A stretch of DNA of 64,000 nt, taken from Bacillus sp. ISL-45. Lineage in GTDB: Bacteria > Bacillota > Bacilli > Bacillales > Cytobacillaceae. Below the pieces are notes generated by a model. It ran no database searches, was not told the origin of the DNA, and was given only the letters and a program-made list of their open reading frames with translations. Shown here in pieces: positions 42,781 through 52,430 of the stretch; position 1 is the stretch's first letter, and every line of letters begins with the position of its first letter. The stretch is taken from positions 349,567 to 413,566 of the forward strand of contig NZ_JAGGQQ010000008.1 of NCBI RefSeq assembly GCF_018613195.1, read 5' to 3'. Position numbers and translations under genes: made by a program.

Positions 42781-45138
42781 CTATTGCTGGGATTCAGCTA
42801 CGATCATGAGCTGGGCAGTCTGGATGCTGATTTCTTTCGTGATTTTATAATAGGCCATTTCAAAAAGCTCTAGGCCTTCCTTCTGATAAAGGCGCATTGG
42901 ATCCTCCTGCTGGTAATGACGCATTCCGATGCCTTCCTTAAGCCTTGTCATGTTTTCAAGATGCCTGATCCAGTTACGGTCAATCACAAAGATATTAGAC
43001 CCTCTGAAGGCTTCCTGGAGCTGCAGGTTATCGCGGACAGACTCAGCTTTTTCTTTGAACTCTGAAACACGTCCTTCAGTCATTTTCCGGATGGTTTTCT
43101 CGTCAAAATTTTCATCAGGGAACTCGATATTTGTTCCCGGAAGGAATTGATCCAGTTCGAGCTTCAAGTCCATCAGCGGCCAGTTCTCAGGAATTTCGTC
43201 CTCCAGGCAATATTTATCCAATAAATGTTTGACGGTACGATCCACAAGCGGCAAAATGATGGAAACTTGATCTTGCTCTTCAAGTACACGATTGCGCAGA
43301 GTATAAATGACATTGCGCTGCTCGTTTATGACATCATCCAGCTTCAGGTTATATTCGCGCATTGAGAAGTTTGCACCCTCCACAATCCGCTGCGTGCGGT
43401 CGACAAACTCCGATATCTTTTTGTTCTGAATGACGCCTCTTTCATCAGTAACCAGGGCAGGCTTGAGCTTTTCCAGGTCATCCTGGGCGAATCGGCGGAA
43501 CATATCGTCCTCAATCGAGATGAAGAATTGGGAAGATCCAGGGTCACCCTGCCGTCCTGCACGGCCCTTAAGCTGATTATCGACACGGCGGCTTTCATGC
43601 CTTTCGGTACCGATGACATGCAGGCCGCCCAATTCCGCTACCCCTTCACCAAGGAGGATATCTGTTCCCCGGCCGGCCATATTGGTCGCGATTGTGATCC
43701 TGCCGCGCTGCCCAGCCTGGGAAATCAGGCGGACTTCCTGTTCAACCGTCTTGGCGTTCAACAGTTCGAATTGCAGGTTTTCCTTCTTCAGGTATTCTGC
43801 AACCTTTTCCGATTGAAGGATTGAGGTGGTTCCAATCAGGACTGGCTGAGCTTTAGCATGTCTTTCCTTGACCTCATTTGTAACAGCAGTGTATTTTTGG
43901 TCCTTCGTCTCAAACACAAAGTCTGTAAGGTCTTTGCGGATGACAGGTTTATTTGTAGGAATTTGAATGACATCCATCCCATAAACCTGGCGGAATTCGC
44001 TTTCTTCTGTCTTCGCAGTACCGGTCATCCCAGACATCATTGGGTACATACGGAAATAGTTCTGTACCGTGATCGATGCCTGTGTTTTATTTTCATCCGT
44101 AACCTCTACGCCTTCTTTTGCCTCCATTGCCTGATGGAGGCCATCTGACATCGTCCGGCCTTCCATGATCCTGCCTGTGAACATATCGACCAGCATGACT
44201 TTGCCATCCTTGACAATATAATCGACATCCAGTTCGAACATCACATGGGCGCGTACTGCCTGGATCATATAGTGATAAAGCGTTTGATGTTCAAGGTCAT
44301 AAAGGTTATCGACCCCAAATGCTTTCTCGACTTTATTGATGCCGGTATCCGTAAGGCTCGTTGCCTTCGTTTCTTCATCGAAGGTGTAATCTACATCCTT
44401 TTCGAAACGTTTGGCAAGCCGGGCTCCAATATAATGGAGGTCCGCGCTTGATTCCATTTTGCCGGCAATGATCAAAGGTGTTTTCGCTTCATCAATCAAT
44501 ACACTGTCAATTTCATCAATGATCGCAAAATGGTAAGGGCGCTGTACTCGCTGTGCGACGCTGGCAACCATATTGTCACGCAGGTAATCAAAGCCGAATT
44601 CTGTCCCGATTCCATATGTAATGTCAGCCTGATAGGCAAGCTGCTTTTCATTCGCCTCCATCATCGGTACATTCAATCCGACCGTCAACCCAAGGAATTC
44701 ATGGATCTTTCCAATCTGGTTACGGTCACGCGTTGCAAGGTAATCATTGACCGTGATGACGTGAACCCCCTTGCCTTCGAGGGCGCGAAGGTAGCTAGGC
44801 AGTGAAGCAACCAAGGTCTTACCCTCACCGGTAGGCATTTCAGCGATGTTGCCCTCATTGAGGACAAGGCCGCCGATCAATTGGACATCATAGTGGCGCA
44901 AGCCAAGGACACGCTTTGATGCCTCACGAACGACAGCAAAGGCTTCAACTTTGATATCATCCACTTTTTTGCCGCTGGCAAGCTGCTCTTTAAAGTATTG
45001 TGTTTTATTTTTAAGCTCATCATCACTGAGTCTTTCAATCTCTGGTTCTAGTTGGTTGATCTGTTGAACCAACTCGCGATATTTCTTAAGGCGCTTCTCA
45101 TTCGAATCGCCAAATTTCTTCTTTAAAATCGACAGCAT
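42781..45138 (-). CDS. secA2: Accessory preprotein translocase ATPase SecA2
   Basis: The 785-residue SecA has Walker A MPTGEGKT (near residue 105), DEAD-box DEIDSVLIDEA, the preprotein-crosslinking part and VIGTERHESRRVDNQLKGRAGRQGDPGSSQF. It lacks the C-terminal zinc/SecB-binding tail of housekeeping SecA, as accessory SecA2 proteins do. It is followed by slaP, the arrangement described in S-layer-forming bacilli. A minus-strand promoter (TTGTCA-N16-TATTAT, 45219-45192) lies about 50 bases upstream. Confidence 0.9.
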   Translation of the reverse strand: MLSILKKKFGDSNEKRLKKYRELVQQINQLEPEIERLSDDELKNKTQYFKEQLASGKKVDDIKVEAFAVVREASKRVLGLRHYDVQLIGGLVLNEGNIAEMPTGEGKTLVASLPSYLRALEGKGVHVITVNDYLATRDRNQIGKIHEFLGLTVGLNVPMMEANEKQLAYQADITYGIGTEFGFDYLRDNMVASVAQRVQRPYHFAIIDEIDSVLIDEAKTPLIIAGKMESSADLHYIGARLAKRFEKDVDYTFDEETKATSLTDTGINKVEKAFGVDNLYDLEHQTLYHYMIQAVRAHVMFELDVDYIVKDGKVMLVDMFTGRIMEGRTMSDGLHQAMEAKEGVEVTDENKTQASITVQNYFRMYPMMSGMTGTAKTEESEFRQVYGMDVIQIPTNKPVIRKDLTDFVFETKDQKYTAVTNEVKERHAKAQPVLIGTTSILQSEKVAEYLKKENLQFELLNAKTVEQEVRLISQAGQRGRITIATNMAGRGTDILLGEGVAELGGLHVIGTERHESRRVDNQLKGRAGRQGDPGSSQFFISIEDDMFRRFAQDDLEKLKPALVTDERGVIQNKKISEFVDRTQRIVEGANFSMREYNLKLDDVINEQRNVIYTLRNRVLEEQDQVSIILPLVDRTVKHLLDKYCLEDEIPENWPLMDLKLELDQFLPGTNIEFPDENFDEKTIRKMTEGRVSEFKEKAESVRDNLQLQEAFRGSNIFVIDRNWIRHLENMTRLKEGIGMRHYQQEDPMRLYQKEGLELFEMAYYKITKEISIQTAQLMIVAESQQ

Positions 45139-45602
45139 CCATTAACGCTCCCTTAAATAAATTCGTTTATAAGTATATCATTTATTTTCTTATAATAGTA
45201 TGTTTTGCCAGGGTGACAAATTTTTCTATTATTCTCGGTAACTTATTCGTATTGCACAACGTCTATATAAAAGATTGAGTTGAATACCCACTAAATAATC
45301 AGGTTATTTACGAAAAGTATAAGGGGCTGGAATACGTTTGTTTTAAAAAGAAATTGGGAAATGTACTAGTATATTGAAGATATTTGTCGATAGTTAGGAA
45401 TATTAGTTGTTTCAGAGATTCATAACTTATGCTATAATGCTTTTTGTGGTAATCTGAGCACTTGCTCATTTCGGCTTTGAACATGCACTGCAGACAGTCC
45501 TGACAGCTGCTTTGTGCACTGACAATTTATAACGAAAAAGTCATCAATTAGATGTTCAAAATAAACCCGCATTGGTTATGCTATTAATTAAGGAGGACCA
45601 AC
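45139..45602. promoter_or_regulatory. Divergent promoter region of secA2 and tagO
   Basis: Minus strand: TTGTCA (45219-45214), 16 bases, TATTAT (45197-45192) for secA2. Plus strand: TATAAT at 45433-45438 could be the tagO -10, giving a leader of about 160 nt with no obvious terminator. A partial inverted sequence GTGCACTG/CACTGACA lies near 45500-45525. No gene is seen. Confidence 0.45.
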
Positions 45603-46661
45603 ATGATTTATGTTACAATGTTCATTTGTTTTATCACCTCCATTTTGATCACGCCGCTGGTAAAAAAGTTTGCCATTAAAATCGGCGCGACAGATAAACC
45701 TAATCAAAGAAAAGTCCATCAAAAAATAATGCCTCGACTTGGAGGCTTAGCGATTTATATCAGCTTCATCATCGGTTTGCTCGTACTCCAGCCAAGCAGT
45801 GAAACCCACTGGCCGCTGGTAGTCGGCAGCTTAATCATTATTTTAACCGGAATTTTCGATGATATGTTCGAACTTTCCGCTAAAGTAAAACTTGCTGGCC
45901 AATTGGCAGCAGCAATTGTTGTGGTAGTCTGGGGAGATGTCCTCCTATCCTTTATCAAGCTTCCGTTCGGAGGAATAATCGAATTCGGCTACTTCAGCAT
46001 TCCTTTGACCATATTATGGATCGTTGGAATTACCAATGCCATCAACTTAATTGATGGATTGGATGGCCTTGCGGCAGGCGTTTCATCCATTGCGTTGATT
46101 ACCATCGCCTTCATGGCTCTGATCATGCAGAATTTTTATGTTGTTGCTATCGCAGCAGTATTGCTCGCAAGCACACTTGGTTTCCTGTTTTACAATTTCC
46201 ATCCAGCGAAGATTTTCATGGGAGACACAGGAGCATTGTTCCTAGGCTATATCATAGCTGTCCTTTCCCTGCTGGGATTCAAAAATGTTACAGTCATTTC
46301 ATTGATTGTTCCTATTATTATCCTCGGCGTTCCCATTTCTGATACATTTTTTGCGATCATAAGAAGGGTAGTGAACAAAAAACCGTTATCAGCGCCGGAT
46401 AAATCACACTTGCATCACTGTCTTTTGAGACTTGGCTATTCACATCGCCAGACAGTCATTCTTATATACGCAATGGCAGCATTTTTTGGGCTGACAGCCG
46501 TGATTTTCTCGCAAGCAAAAGTGTGGGGATCATTCCTTGTGATTGGAGGCCTGCTGCTTTTGATTGAACTTTTAGCAGAAAGCATCGGCCTCATGGGTAA
46601 GAACCACCGACCATTGTTAAAATTCATGCGACGTTATTCAACAGCAAAAGATCGATCATAA
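45603..46661 (+). CDS. tagO: Undecaprenyl-phosphate GlcNAc-1-phosphate transferase (TagO/WecA family)
   Basis: 352 residues and about eleven membrane helices. Conserved cytoplasmic motifs are RKVHQKIMPRLGGLAIY, the Asp pair in IFDDMFELS, NLIDGLDGLAAGVS, FHPAKIFMGDTGALFLGY, and the His-rich loop DKSHLHHCLLRLG. It makes undecaprenyl-PP-GlcNAc, the first lipid intermediate of wall teichoic acid and secondary wall polymers. AGGAGG precedes the ATG. The LCP ligase that attaches such polymers is encoded convergently next door. Confidence 0.93.
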   Translation: MIYVTMFICFITSILITPLVKKFAIKIGATDKPNQRKVHQKIMPRLGGLAIYISFIIGLLVLQPSSETHWPLVVGSLIIILTGIFDDMFELSAKVKLAGQLAAAIVVVVWGDVLLSFIKLPFGGIIEFGYFSIPLTILWIVGITNAINLIDGLDGLAAGVSSIALITIAFMALIMQNFYVVAIAAVLLASTLGFLFYNFHPAKIFMGDTGALFLGYIIAVLSLLGFKNVTVISLIVPIIILGVPISDTFFAIIRRVVNKKPLSAPDKSHLHHCLLRLGYSHRQTVILIYAMAAFFGLTAVIFSQAKVWGSFLVIGGLLLLIELLAESIGLMGKNHRPLLKFMRRYSTAKDRS

Positions 46662-46667
46662 TAAAGA

Positions 46668-46699
46668 AAGCCGTTCCTGAATTGGAATGGCTTTTTTTG
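46668..46699 (+). terminator. Terminator of tagO
   Basis: AAAGCCGTTCC and GGAATGGCTTT pair around TGAATT, followed by a T run. Confidence 0.85.
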
Positions 46700-46866
46700 T
46701 TGGGAAAAATGGATTTGAGGAAAAATATGTTTAGGCTTTTTCGCTGTTGGATATATAGAAAAAATAAGATGTGTTTTATGAGTTAAAGAAAATGTCGTTT
46801 CCGCAATTCGCTTACTTATCAAAAAACCACAAAGAAACTTACATAAAAGCACATTATTTTCCGCAA

Positions 46867-46893
46867 AATAAAAAGGACAGCTTTAGGCTGTCC
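46867..46893 (-). terminator. Terminator of the second LCP gene
   Basis: GGACAGC (46875-46881) pairs with GCTGTCC (46887-46893); the As to its left give Ts on the minus strand. Confidence 0.8.
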
Positions 46894-46901
46894 AGTAAAT
46901 A

Positions 46902-47918
46902 TTATTCTTCGTCATCTTTTTCTGCAAGTTTGTGCGTATCTTCTTGTCCGGACACCATCAGGTGGGTTTTGAGGTCAAGCATTGTTTGCCGCAAGGCTTC
47001 TTCGTCAAGCTGGTAATAATATACGCCGTCAATTGTAGCATCGGCACCCTGGAGAGACATTGTTTCTACATCCAGGTTTGATCCTGCCGTAGCATAGTCG
47101 ATCAATGCTTTCATTTCGCTGAAAGATAGGTCTGTCTGCATGTTGTCGCCAACAGCTTCCATTACGTCTGAATACTTTGTGATCGATTTAGCGGACGCTG
47201 CTTTTTTCATGATTGATTTAAGGATTTCCTGCTGGCGTTTGCCGCGTTCGATATCGTTGTCAAGCTTCCTTGTGCGTGCAAGAGCTAATGCTTCTTCCCC
47301 GTCAAGGGTTTGGAGTCCAGGTTTCAGGTGAACAGCACCATTGCGGTCAGTTGAATCTTTTTCTCGTAATTCAAAAGGGACTTCAACTTCGATGCCATCC
47401 AGGGCATCCACGACATCAATGAAAGCTTCAAAATTCATCTGGACATAATAGTCAACCGGTACATCGAGCAATTCTTCGACCGTTTCAATCGTAGAAGTAA
47501 TGCCGCCTTTACCATACGCGTGATTGATCTTATCCTCATATCCCTTGCTTGGGATATAGACAAGCGAGTCACGAGGGATGCTTAACAGCTTGATCGATTT
47601 GTCTTTTTCATTAAGTGTTGCCAGCATCAATGCATCAGTACGTGATGCGGATTCGAAATTACGGGCTTCGCTGTCATCGATTCCGACAAAAAGGACGGAA
47701 ATGTTATCAACATCAGGATTTACTTGTTTATCCCTCTTATCGGACTGGCGGTCCAGCGGTTTATAAGAATCATCAATGACGGATTGTGCTTTACTGTATA
47801 AAAATGCCCCGTAGCCACCTGCAGTGAGAACGGTGAACAGCACTACGAACAATATGGTGGAAACGACTCTTCTTCGTTTCTTGCGTTTCTTCAATAGAGA
47901 ACGTCTATCAACAGACAT
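46902..47918 (-). CDS. tagU: LytR-CpsA-Psr family transferase (TagT/U/V-like)
   Basis: 338 residues with a basic N-terminus, one membrane helix (VSTILFVVLFTVLTAGGYGAF) and an LCP domain: ISVLFVGIDDSEARNFESASRTDALMLA, KLLSIPRDSLVYIPS, KINHAYGKGG, and EEALALARTRKLDNDIERGKRQQE. The conserved Arg and Asp residues bind the polyprenyl pyrophosphate. It probably attaches the TagO-initiated polymer to peptidoglycan. It is longer than the 29.3-kb paralogue because of a charged C-terminal tail (HKLAEKDDEE). Confidence 0.9.
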   Translation of the reverse strand: MSVDRRSLLKKRKKRRRVVSTILFVVLFTVLTAGGYGAFLYSKAQSVIDDSYKPLDRQSDKRDKQVNPDVDNISVLFVGIDDSEARNFESASRTDALMLATLNEKDKSIKLLSIPRDSLVYIPSKGYEDKINHAYGKGGITSTIETVEELLDVPVDYYVQMNFEAFIDVVDALDGIEVEVPFELREKDSTDRNGAVHLKPGLQTLDGEEALALARTRKLDNDIERGKRQQEILKSIMKKAASAKSITKYSDVMEAVGDNMQTDLSFSEMKALIDYATAGSNLDVETMSLQGADATIDGVYYYQLDEEALRQTMLDLKTHLMVSGQEDTHKLAEKDDEE

Positions 47919-48035
47919 AAGATAGCTCCTTTTGTAAAATAATAATCAACCTTTTTTTTGTAAGCCAAATCTAATTCTACAATTTTTATGTGGTTTCGTA
48001 AATTGAATTTTTTTAGTTAAAGGGACAGAGATCGA

Positions 48036-48674
48036 TTAAATGGCGGCTGGTTCCTCCAAATATTGCATGTCGCCGTCACGTAATTCACACTGTCCGCTCG
48101 TCAATTCAACCATCCATTCTTTAAACGTTTCAGTCTGTGCTTCTTCCACGTATGTTTCGATTTCCACTTTATCAAGGTAATGAATTTCTTTTAATTGATA
48201 TATGGAGGATCTTAGTTCATTTTCGATTTTGCCAAGCCAGGTGTAATCAACAGTGGTGTGAACGATTCGCATCAGTTTTCGCTCGACGATTCCTGTCGCT
48301 GACAAACCTTCAGAAGTTGCCTTGCCATAAGCGCGGATCAAGCCGCCGGCTCCAAGTTTGATGCCGCCGAAGTAGCGCGTGATCACAACAACCGTATCCT
48401 TTAAATGCTTCTTTTTTAAAACCTCAAGGATTGGAACACCGGCAGTTCCGCTTGGTTCTCCGTCATCATTGGCCTTCTGGATCAGGTCACTCTCGCCGAT
48501 GAGGTAGGCAGAACAATTATGATTCGCATTCCAGTGTTTTTTCTTGATGGACTGGATGAACTCCTGGGCTTCTTCCTCTGTTTCCGCTCTATTTATATAT
48601 GCTATGAAACGGGATTTTTGAATCTCGATTTCATGCTCTCCATAACCTTTTACCGTATAGTAACTATGAAGCAA
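48036..48674 (-). CDS. yvyE: YigZ/IMPACT family protein (YvyE)
   Basis: About 212 residues from a TTG start at 48674, which gives the same N-terminus as B. subtilis YvyE (MLHSYYTVKGYGEHEIEIQK) and follows GAGAGG; an in-frame ATG at 48710 is less likely. It has the UPF0029 core (NHNCSAYLIGE, NDDGEPSGTAGVPILEVLK and VVITRYFGGIKLGAGGLIRAYG) and a C-terminal DUF1949 domain. The family has a ribosome- or translation-linked fold; its exact function is uncertain. In B. subtilis yvyE is also next to degS, so synteny is kept. Confidence 0.9.
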   Translation of the reverse strand: MLHSYYTVKGYGEHEIEIQKSRFIAYINRAETEEEAQEFIQSIKKKHWNANHNCSAYLIGESDLIQKANDDGEPSGTAGVPILEVLKKKHLKDTVVVITRYFGGIKLGAGGLIRAYGKATSEGLSATGIVERKLMRIVHTTVDYTWLGKIENELRSSIYQLKEIHYLDKVEIETYVEEAQTETFKEWMVELTSGQCELRDGDMQYLEEPAAI

Positions 48675-49094
48675 ATTGGTTCGTTCCTCTCTTTGAAAAT
48701 TTCCCAACACTACATATGGTTATTTTGACATAGTGCTTGTTTTCGTTCTTTCTTTTTAGTGCTACAATTCATTATAAGTTTACTACTAATCATAGGACAA
48801 TTCCTGTCTTATGATTGTAATATAACTTTAATACAGTAAATATGTATGGATGTTATAATGTTTAGTGGTCCTACCAATGGGAAAGACTCCGATTATTATT
48901 TTTGGAAAAATGTTTTAATTTCCATAGAGGAGTTTATTTCTTAAAATTATAGGATATAAGACTTAGAATGGTAAATTGATTCTGTGTCTTTATGACGATT
49001 TTTAATGAAATTGGCATGATTTTCTTGTTGAAATTAGTAACCATCCATGTTTCGCGATAAAATATCTATGTGTGCCACCCGTGGGGGAATTTAA
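48675..49094. promoter_or_regulatory. Divergent yvyE-degS upstream region
   Basis: About 420 bases without a gene. A TATAAT at 48854-48859 and a TTAGTA-N18-TAAAAT near 49046-49075 are possible plus-strand promoters for degSU. No terminator or strong repeat was seen. Confidence 0.35.
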
Positions 49095-50237
49095 ATGGTT
49101 ATTAAAATGTTTGACTCTAAAGCGCTTGACCTGATTCTTGAAAAAATGATTGAAACTGTTGGCGAAAGTAAAGACGAAATTTTTCGAATTGGCGAGGAAT
49201 GCCGCTCGGATTATGAGTCGATTACAGATGAACTGCGAGAAATTAAACGAAAGGTTGCCCAGACGATCAATGAAGGTGACTTTCTTGATACCCAGGTAAG
49301 GGCAGCGAGAAAAAGGCTGTCAGAAGTAAGCAAGCATTTTAAGGATTATACGGAAGTTCAGGTCCGCGAGGCATATGAGGTTGCTCATAAGCTGCAAATG
49401 GAACTGACCCTGAACAGGCAGGTTGAAAAACAGCTTCGGGAAAAACGAGATGATCTTGAACGCAGGCTTCTAGGATTAAGTGAAACAATTGAACGTGCTG
49501 AACACCTTGTTTCTCAAATAACCGTCGTCATGAATTATTTGATGAGCGATATCAGGCAGATGGGTGAAGCACTTGAAACTGCAAAGCAAAAGCAGGATTT
49601 TGGCCTGAAAATCATTGAAGCTCAGGAAGATGAGCGAAAAAGGCTTTCCCGGGAGATCCATGACGGTCCCGCTCAGATGCTGGCGAATGTGATGATGCGA
49701 TCAGACCTTATAGAGAAAATCTATAAAGAACGCAGTGCAGGCGAAGCGATCAAAGAAATCAAAGACATGAAAAAAATGGTTCGTTCGGCACTTTATGAGG
49801 TTAGGAGAATCATCTATGATTTGAGACCAATGGCTCTTGACGATTTAGGCTTGGTTCCTACCCTCAAAAAATACTTGCAAACAATCGAAGACTATCATAA
49901 GACTACAAAAATAGAATTCTCAAATATGGGTGAGGATAAAAGACTCCCTACCAAATATGAAGTTGCGCTGTTCAGGATGATCCAGGAATCAGTGCAAAAT
50001 GCGCTGAAGCACGCCAATGCTACGATTATCCAGGTTAAGCTGGAGATAAAAAGAGACCTGGTAATGGCAGTGGTAAAGGACAATGGACGAGGCTTTGACG
50101 TCAATGAAGCCAAACCTGAATCCTTCGGTATCCTCGGAATCAGGGAAAGGGTAGAGCTGCTCAATGGCGAGCTGAACATCCACTCGAAAATTGGCACAGG
50201 GACTTTAGTCATCATCCAGGTACCGATGAATCTATGA
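49095..50237 (+). CDS. degS: Sensor histidine kinase DegS
   Basis: The 380-residue cytoplasmic kinase has a long N-terminal coiled-coil sensor, then RRLLGLSETIERAEHLVSQITVVMNYL and the HisKA_3 site RLSREIHDGPAQMLANVMMRS (His near residue 189). The HATPase domain includes VKDNGRGFD and FGILGIRERVELLNG. It has no membrane segments, as in B. subtilis. It phosphorylates DegU, encoded next. The pair governs competence, motility, exoprotease and surface behaviours, many of whose targets (comK, hag, proteases) are in this window. Confidence 0.96.
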   Translation: MVIKMFDSKALDLILEKMIETVGESKDEIFRIGEECRSDYESITDELREIKRKVAQTINEGDFLDTQVRAARKRLSEVSKHFKDYTEVQVREAYEVAHKLQMELTLNRQVEKQLREKRDDLERRLLGLSETIERAEHLVSQITVVMNYLMSDIRQMGEALETAKQKQDFGLKIIEAQEDERKRLSREIHDGPAQMLANVMMRSDLIEKIYKERSAGEAIKEIKDMKKMVRSALYEVRRIIYDLRPMALDDLGLVPTLKKYLQTIEDYHKTTKIEFSNMGEDKRLPTKYEVALFRMIQESVQNALKHANATIIQVKLEIKRDLVMAVVKDNGRGFDVNEAKPESFGILGIRERVELLNGELNIHSKIGTGTLVIIQVPMNL

Positions 50238-50318
50238 TAATAGCAGCGTATCCGATGCGGCAAAAGCCGCTTACAAGATAAAAAATAGAGATAGAAGCCG
50301 TAAAGGGAGGCGAATGTT

Positions 50319-51002
50319 ATGACAACAAAGATTGTCATTATTGACGACCATCAACTTTTCAGAGAAGGGGTAAAACGGATCCTTGATTTTGAACCATCAT
50401 TCGAAGTAGTGGCAGAAGGTGACGACGGCAGCGAAGCTATCTCGCTAGTAGACCAGCATCAGCCAGACGTTGTCATTATGGATATCAATATGCCGAACAC
50501 CAATGGCGTAGAAGCGACAGCTGAACTGATTGAAAAATATCCCGAGTCAAAGGTGATCATCCTCTCCATCCATGACGATGAGAATTACGTAACACACGCA
50601 CTAAGGACAGGCGCGACAGGCTATCTGCTGAAGGAAATGGATGCAGATGCGCTGATTGAAGCTGTTAAAGTTGTTGCAGATGGGGGTTCATACCTTCATC
50701 CGCGTGTAACGCACAACCTTGTAAAAGAATACCGCCGATTATCCGCTGATGAAGGCGGATCAGATAAGTACATATCCCCGGTTGAAATACGCCGGCCTTT
50801 GCACCTGCTTACACGCCGCGAATGTGAAGTCCTCCAGCTATTAGCTGATGGAAAGAGCAACAGAGGCATTGGCGAGGCGCTGTTCATCAGTGAGAAGACA
50901 GTCAAGAACCACGTAAGCAATATTTTACAAAAAATGAACGTAAACGACCGGACCCAGGCTGTAGTCGTAGCCATCAAAAATGGCTGGGTAGAAGTGAGAT
51001 AA
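50319..51002 (+). CDS. degU: Response regulator DegU
   Basis: The 227-residue NarL-type regulator has a receiver domain with phospho-acceptor Asp in [10 protein letters not shown] (near residue 54) and Lys in GYLLKEMD, followed by a LuxR-type HTH ([40 protein letters not shown]). Unphosphorylated DegU helps ComK bind its own promoter in B. subtilis; phosphorylated DegU represses motility and drives exoenzymes. GGGAGG precedes the ATG. Confidence 0.97.
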   Translation: MTTKIVIIDDHQLFREGVKRILDFEPSFEVVAEGDDGSEAISLVDQHQPDVVIMDINMPNTNGVEATAELIEKYPESKVIILSIHDDENYVTHALRTGATGYLLKEMDADALIEAVKVVADGGSYLHPRVTHNLVKEYRRLSADEGGSDKYISPVEIRRPLHLLTRRECEVLQLLADGKSNRGIGEALFISEKTVKNHVSNILQKMNVNDRTQAVVVAIKNGWVEVR

Positions 51003-51018
51003 AACGAAGAAACGAAGA

Positions 51019-51054
51019 AACCACATTTGTCGACACGGCAGATGTGGTTTTTTG
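51019..51054 (+). terminator. Terminator of degSU
   Basis: ACCACAT (51021-51027) pairs with ATGTGGT (51043-51049), then TTTTTT. Confidence 0.85.
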
Positions 51055-51097
51055 TCGGTTTTTGGTGGAAAAATACGACAGAAAAACCGCCAGAGAT

Positions 51098-51127
51098 TTA
51101 CAAATTCTTAATAAAATCCGATATAAT
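51098..51127 (+). promoter_or_regulatory. Promoter of the sda-like gene
   Basis: TTACAA (51098-51103), 18 bases, and a perfect TATAAT (51122-51127). No DnaA box overlaps it, unlike the B. subtilis sda promoter. Confidence 0.55.
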
Positions 51128-51157
51128 GAGGGAAAGTAAATCGAAGGGGTGGTCAAC

Positions 51158-51310
51158 ATTTCTACACTATGGGAACTAACAGATGAAAAATTACTAGAAG
51201 CATACCAAAAGGCTACTCTGTTAAATTTGGATGTAACCTTTATCGAAATGCTGATAGAAGAAATTAATAACAGAGGATTAAACAGCTTAAAAAACCAATA
51301 CGTTTCTTAA
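51158..51310 (+). CDS. sda: Sda-like sporulation checkpoint antikinase
   Basis: A 50-residue product, probably from ATT at 51158, with AAGGGGTGG ending 6 bases upstream; GTG at 51149 would add three residues but overlaps that ribosome site. The protein STLWELTDEKLLEAYQKA.. then LNLDVTFIEMLIEEINNRGL aligns with B. subtilis Sda (LSDELLIESYFKATEMNL.. FIELIENEIKRRSL), including the helical hairpin that blocks KinA. Sda delays sporulation when replication is blocked or newly started. The gene has its own promoter and terminator and sits between degU and degV, not the B. subtilis location. Confidence 0.75.
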   Translation: MSTLWELTDEKLLEAYQKATLLNLDVTFIEMLIEEINNRGLNSLKNQYVS

Positions 51311-51316
51311 TTTTTT

Positions 51317-51350
51317 GACACTGTGCAATCGCTTGCCAGTGTCTTTTATT
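51317..51350 (+). terminator. Terminator of the sda-like gene
   Basis: GACACTG (51317-51323) pairs with CAGTGTC (51337-51343), then TTTTATT. Confidence 0.8.
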
Positions 51351-51524
51351 ATTCCTGACCAGAGTTTGTTGAAGGGCAGAATACTATTCACTATAAATTG
51401 TTATTCCACATTTCCAAACCTCTTTATCAAAATAGTTTCCCTGAAAGAATGCATTTTGCAGGAAGTTCATATAAAATGAGATTGTACAAACTGTAGAGAA
51501 AAACATAAGGATGGTAATATAATA

Positions 51525-52364
51525 ATGAAAACGGCAGTTATCACGGATAGCACTGCGTACATCCCGAAAGAGTTGCGGGAAAAATGGAATATCCACATGA
51601 TTCCGTTGAGCGTGATTTTCAATCATGAGACATATAGAGAAGAAATAGATATCAGCGCAGAAGAGTTTTATGAAGAAGTGAAACAGCGCGAGCTTCCGAC
51701 AACTTCAATGCCTCCGATTGGCGAGTTCGTCGAGCTTTTTGAAAAACTAGCAAAAGAATACGATTCGGTCATCACCATCCATTTGTCCAGCGGGATCAGC
51801 GGCACATACCAGGGCGCTGTTAGCGCAGGCGAAATGGTTGAGGATATAAAAGTATATCCATTTGATTCTGAAATCAGCGCGATGGTTCAGGGTTTTTATG
51901 CTCTGGAAGCTTCAGAGCTGGCAGAGCAGGGTGTTGAACCAGAGAAAATCATCGAGCGCTTGAATGAGATGAAACATTCCATCCGTGCTTACTTCATGGT
52001 GGATGATTTAAGCCATCTCCAGCGCGGCGGCCGTTTATCCAGTGCCCAGGCATTGATTGGAAGCCTGTTGCAGGTGAAGCCTTTGTTGCATTTTGAGGAT
52101 AAGAAGATTGTTCCATATGAAAAAGTGCGTACACGTAAAAAGGCGATGAACCGGGTCGTCGAATTGCTTGCAGAAGATGCGAACAGCGGCGATGAGTACC
52201 GGGCGGTCGTCATCCATGCCAATCGTGAAGCAGAAGCACTTGAATGGAAAAGCGAGCTAGAAGCTCAGTTCCCGAATGTTGAATTCCTGTTAAGCTACTT
52301 CGGTCCGGTCATTGGAACCCATCTTGGAGAAGGTTCGATGGGGATGGGCTGGTATAAGAAATAA
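51525..52364 (+). CDS. DegV-family fatty-acid-binding protein
   Basis: 279 residues with the DegV fold: N-terminal AVITDSTAYIPKELREKW, then LPTTSMPPIGEFVELFEKL, VITIHLSSGISGTYQGA and the C-terminal SYFGPVIGTHLGEGSMGMGW. DegV/FakB proteins bind acyl chains and, with FakA, let cells phosphorylate exogenous fatty acids. The matching B. subtilis gene (yviA) is also between degU and comFA. The ATG is only weakly preceded by AAGGATGG. Confidence 0.9.
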   Translation: MKTAVITDSTAYIPKELREKWNIHMIPLSVIFNHETYREEIDISAEEFYEEVKQRELPTTSMPPIGEFVELFEKLAKEYDSVITIHLSSGISGTYQGAVSAGEMVEDIKVYPFDSEISAMVQGFYALEASELAEQGVEPEKIIERLNEMKHSIRAYFMVDDLSHLQRGGRLSSAQALIGSLLQVKPLLHFEDKKIVPYEKVRTRKKAMNRVVELLAEDANSGDEYRAVVIHANREAEALEWKSELEAQFPNVEFLLSYFGPVIGTHLGEGSMGMGWYKK

Positions 52365-52392
52365 CTACGGAAAGTTCTTACAACAATGATGA

Positions 52393-52428
52393 AGCGCCAA
52401 ATCCGTATTAGGAGGAGGCGCTTTTTTT
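52393..52428 (+). terminator. Terminator of the degV-family gene
   Basis: AGCGCC (52393-52398) pairs with GGCGCT (52417-52422), then seven Ts. Confidence 0.8.
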
Positions 52429-52430
52429 CT

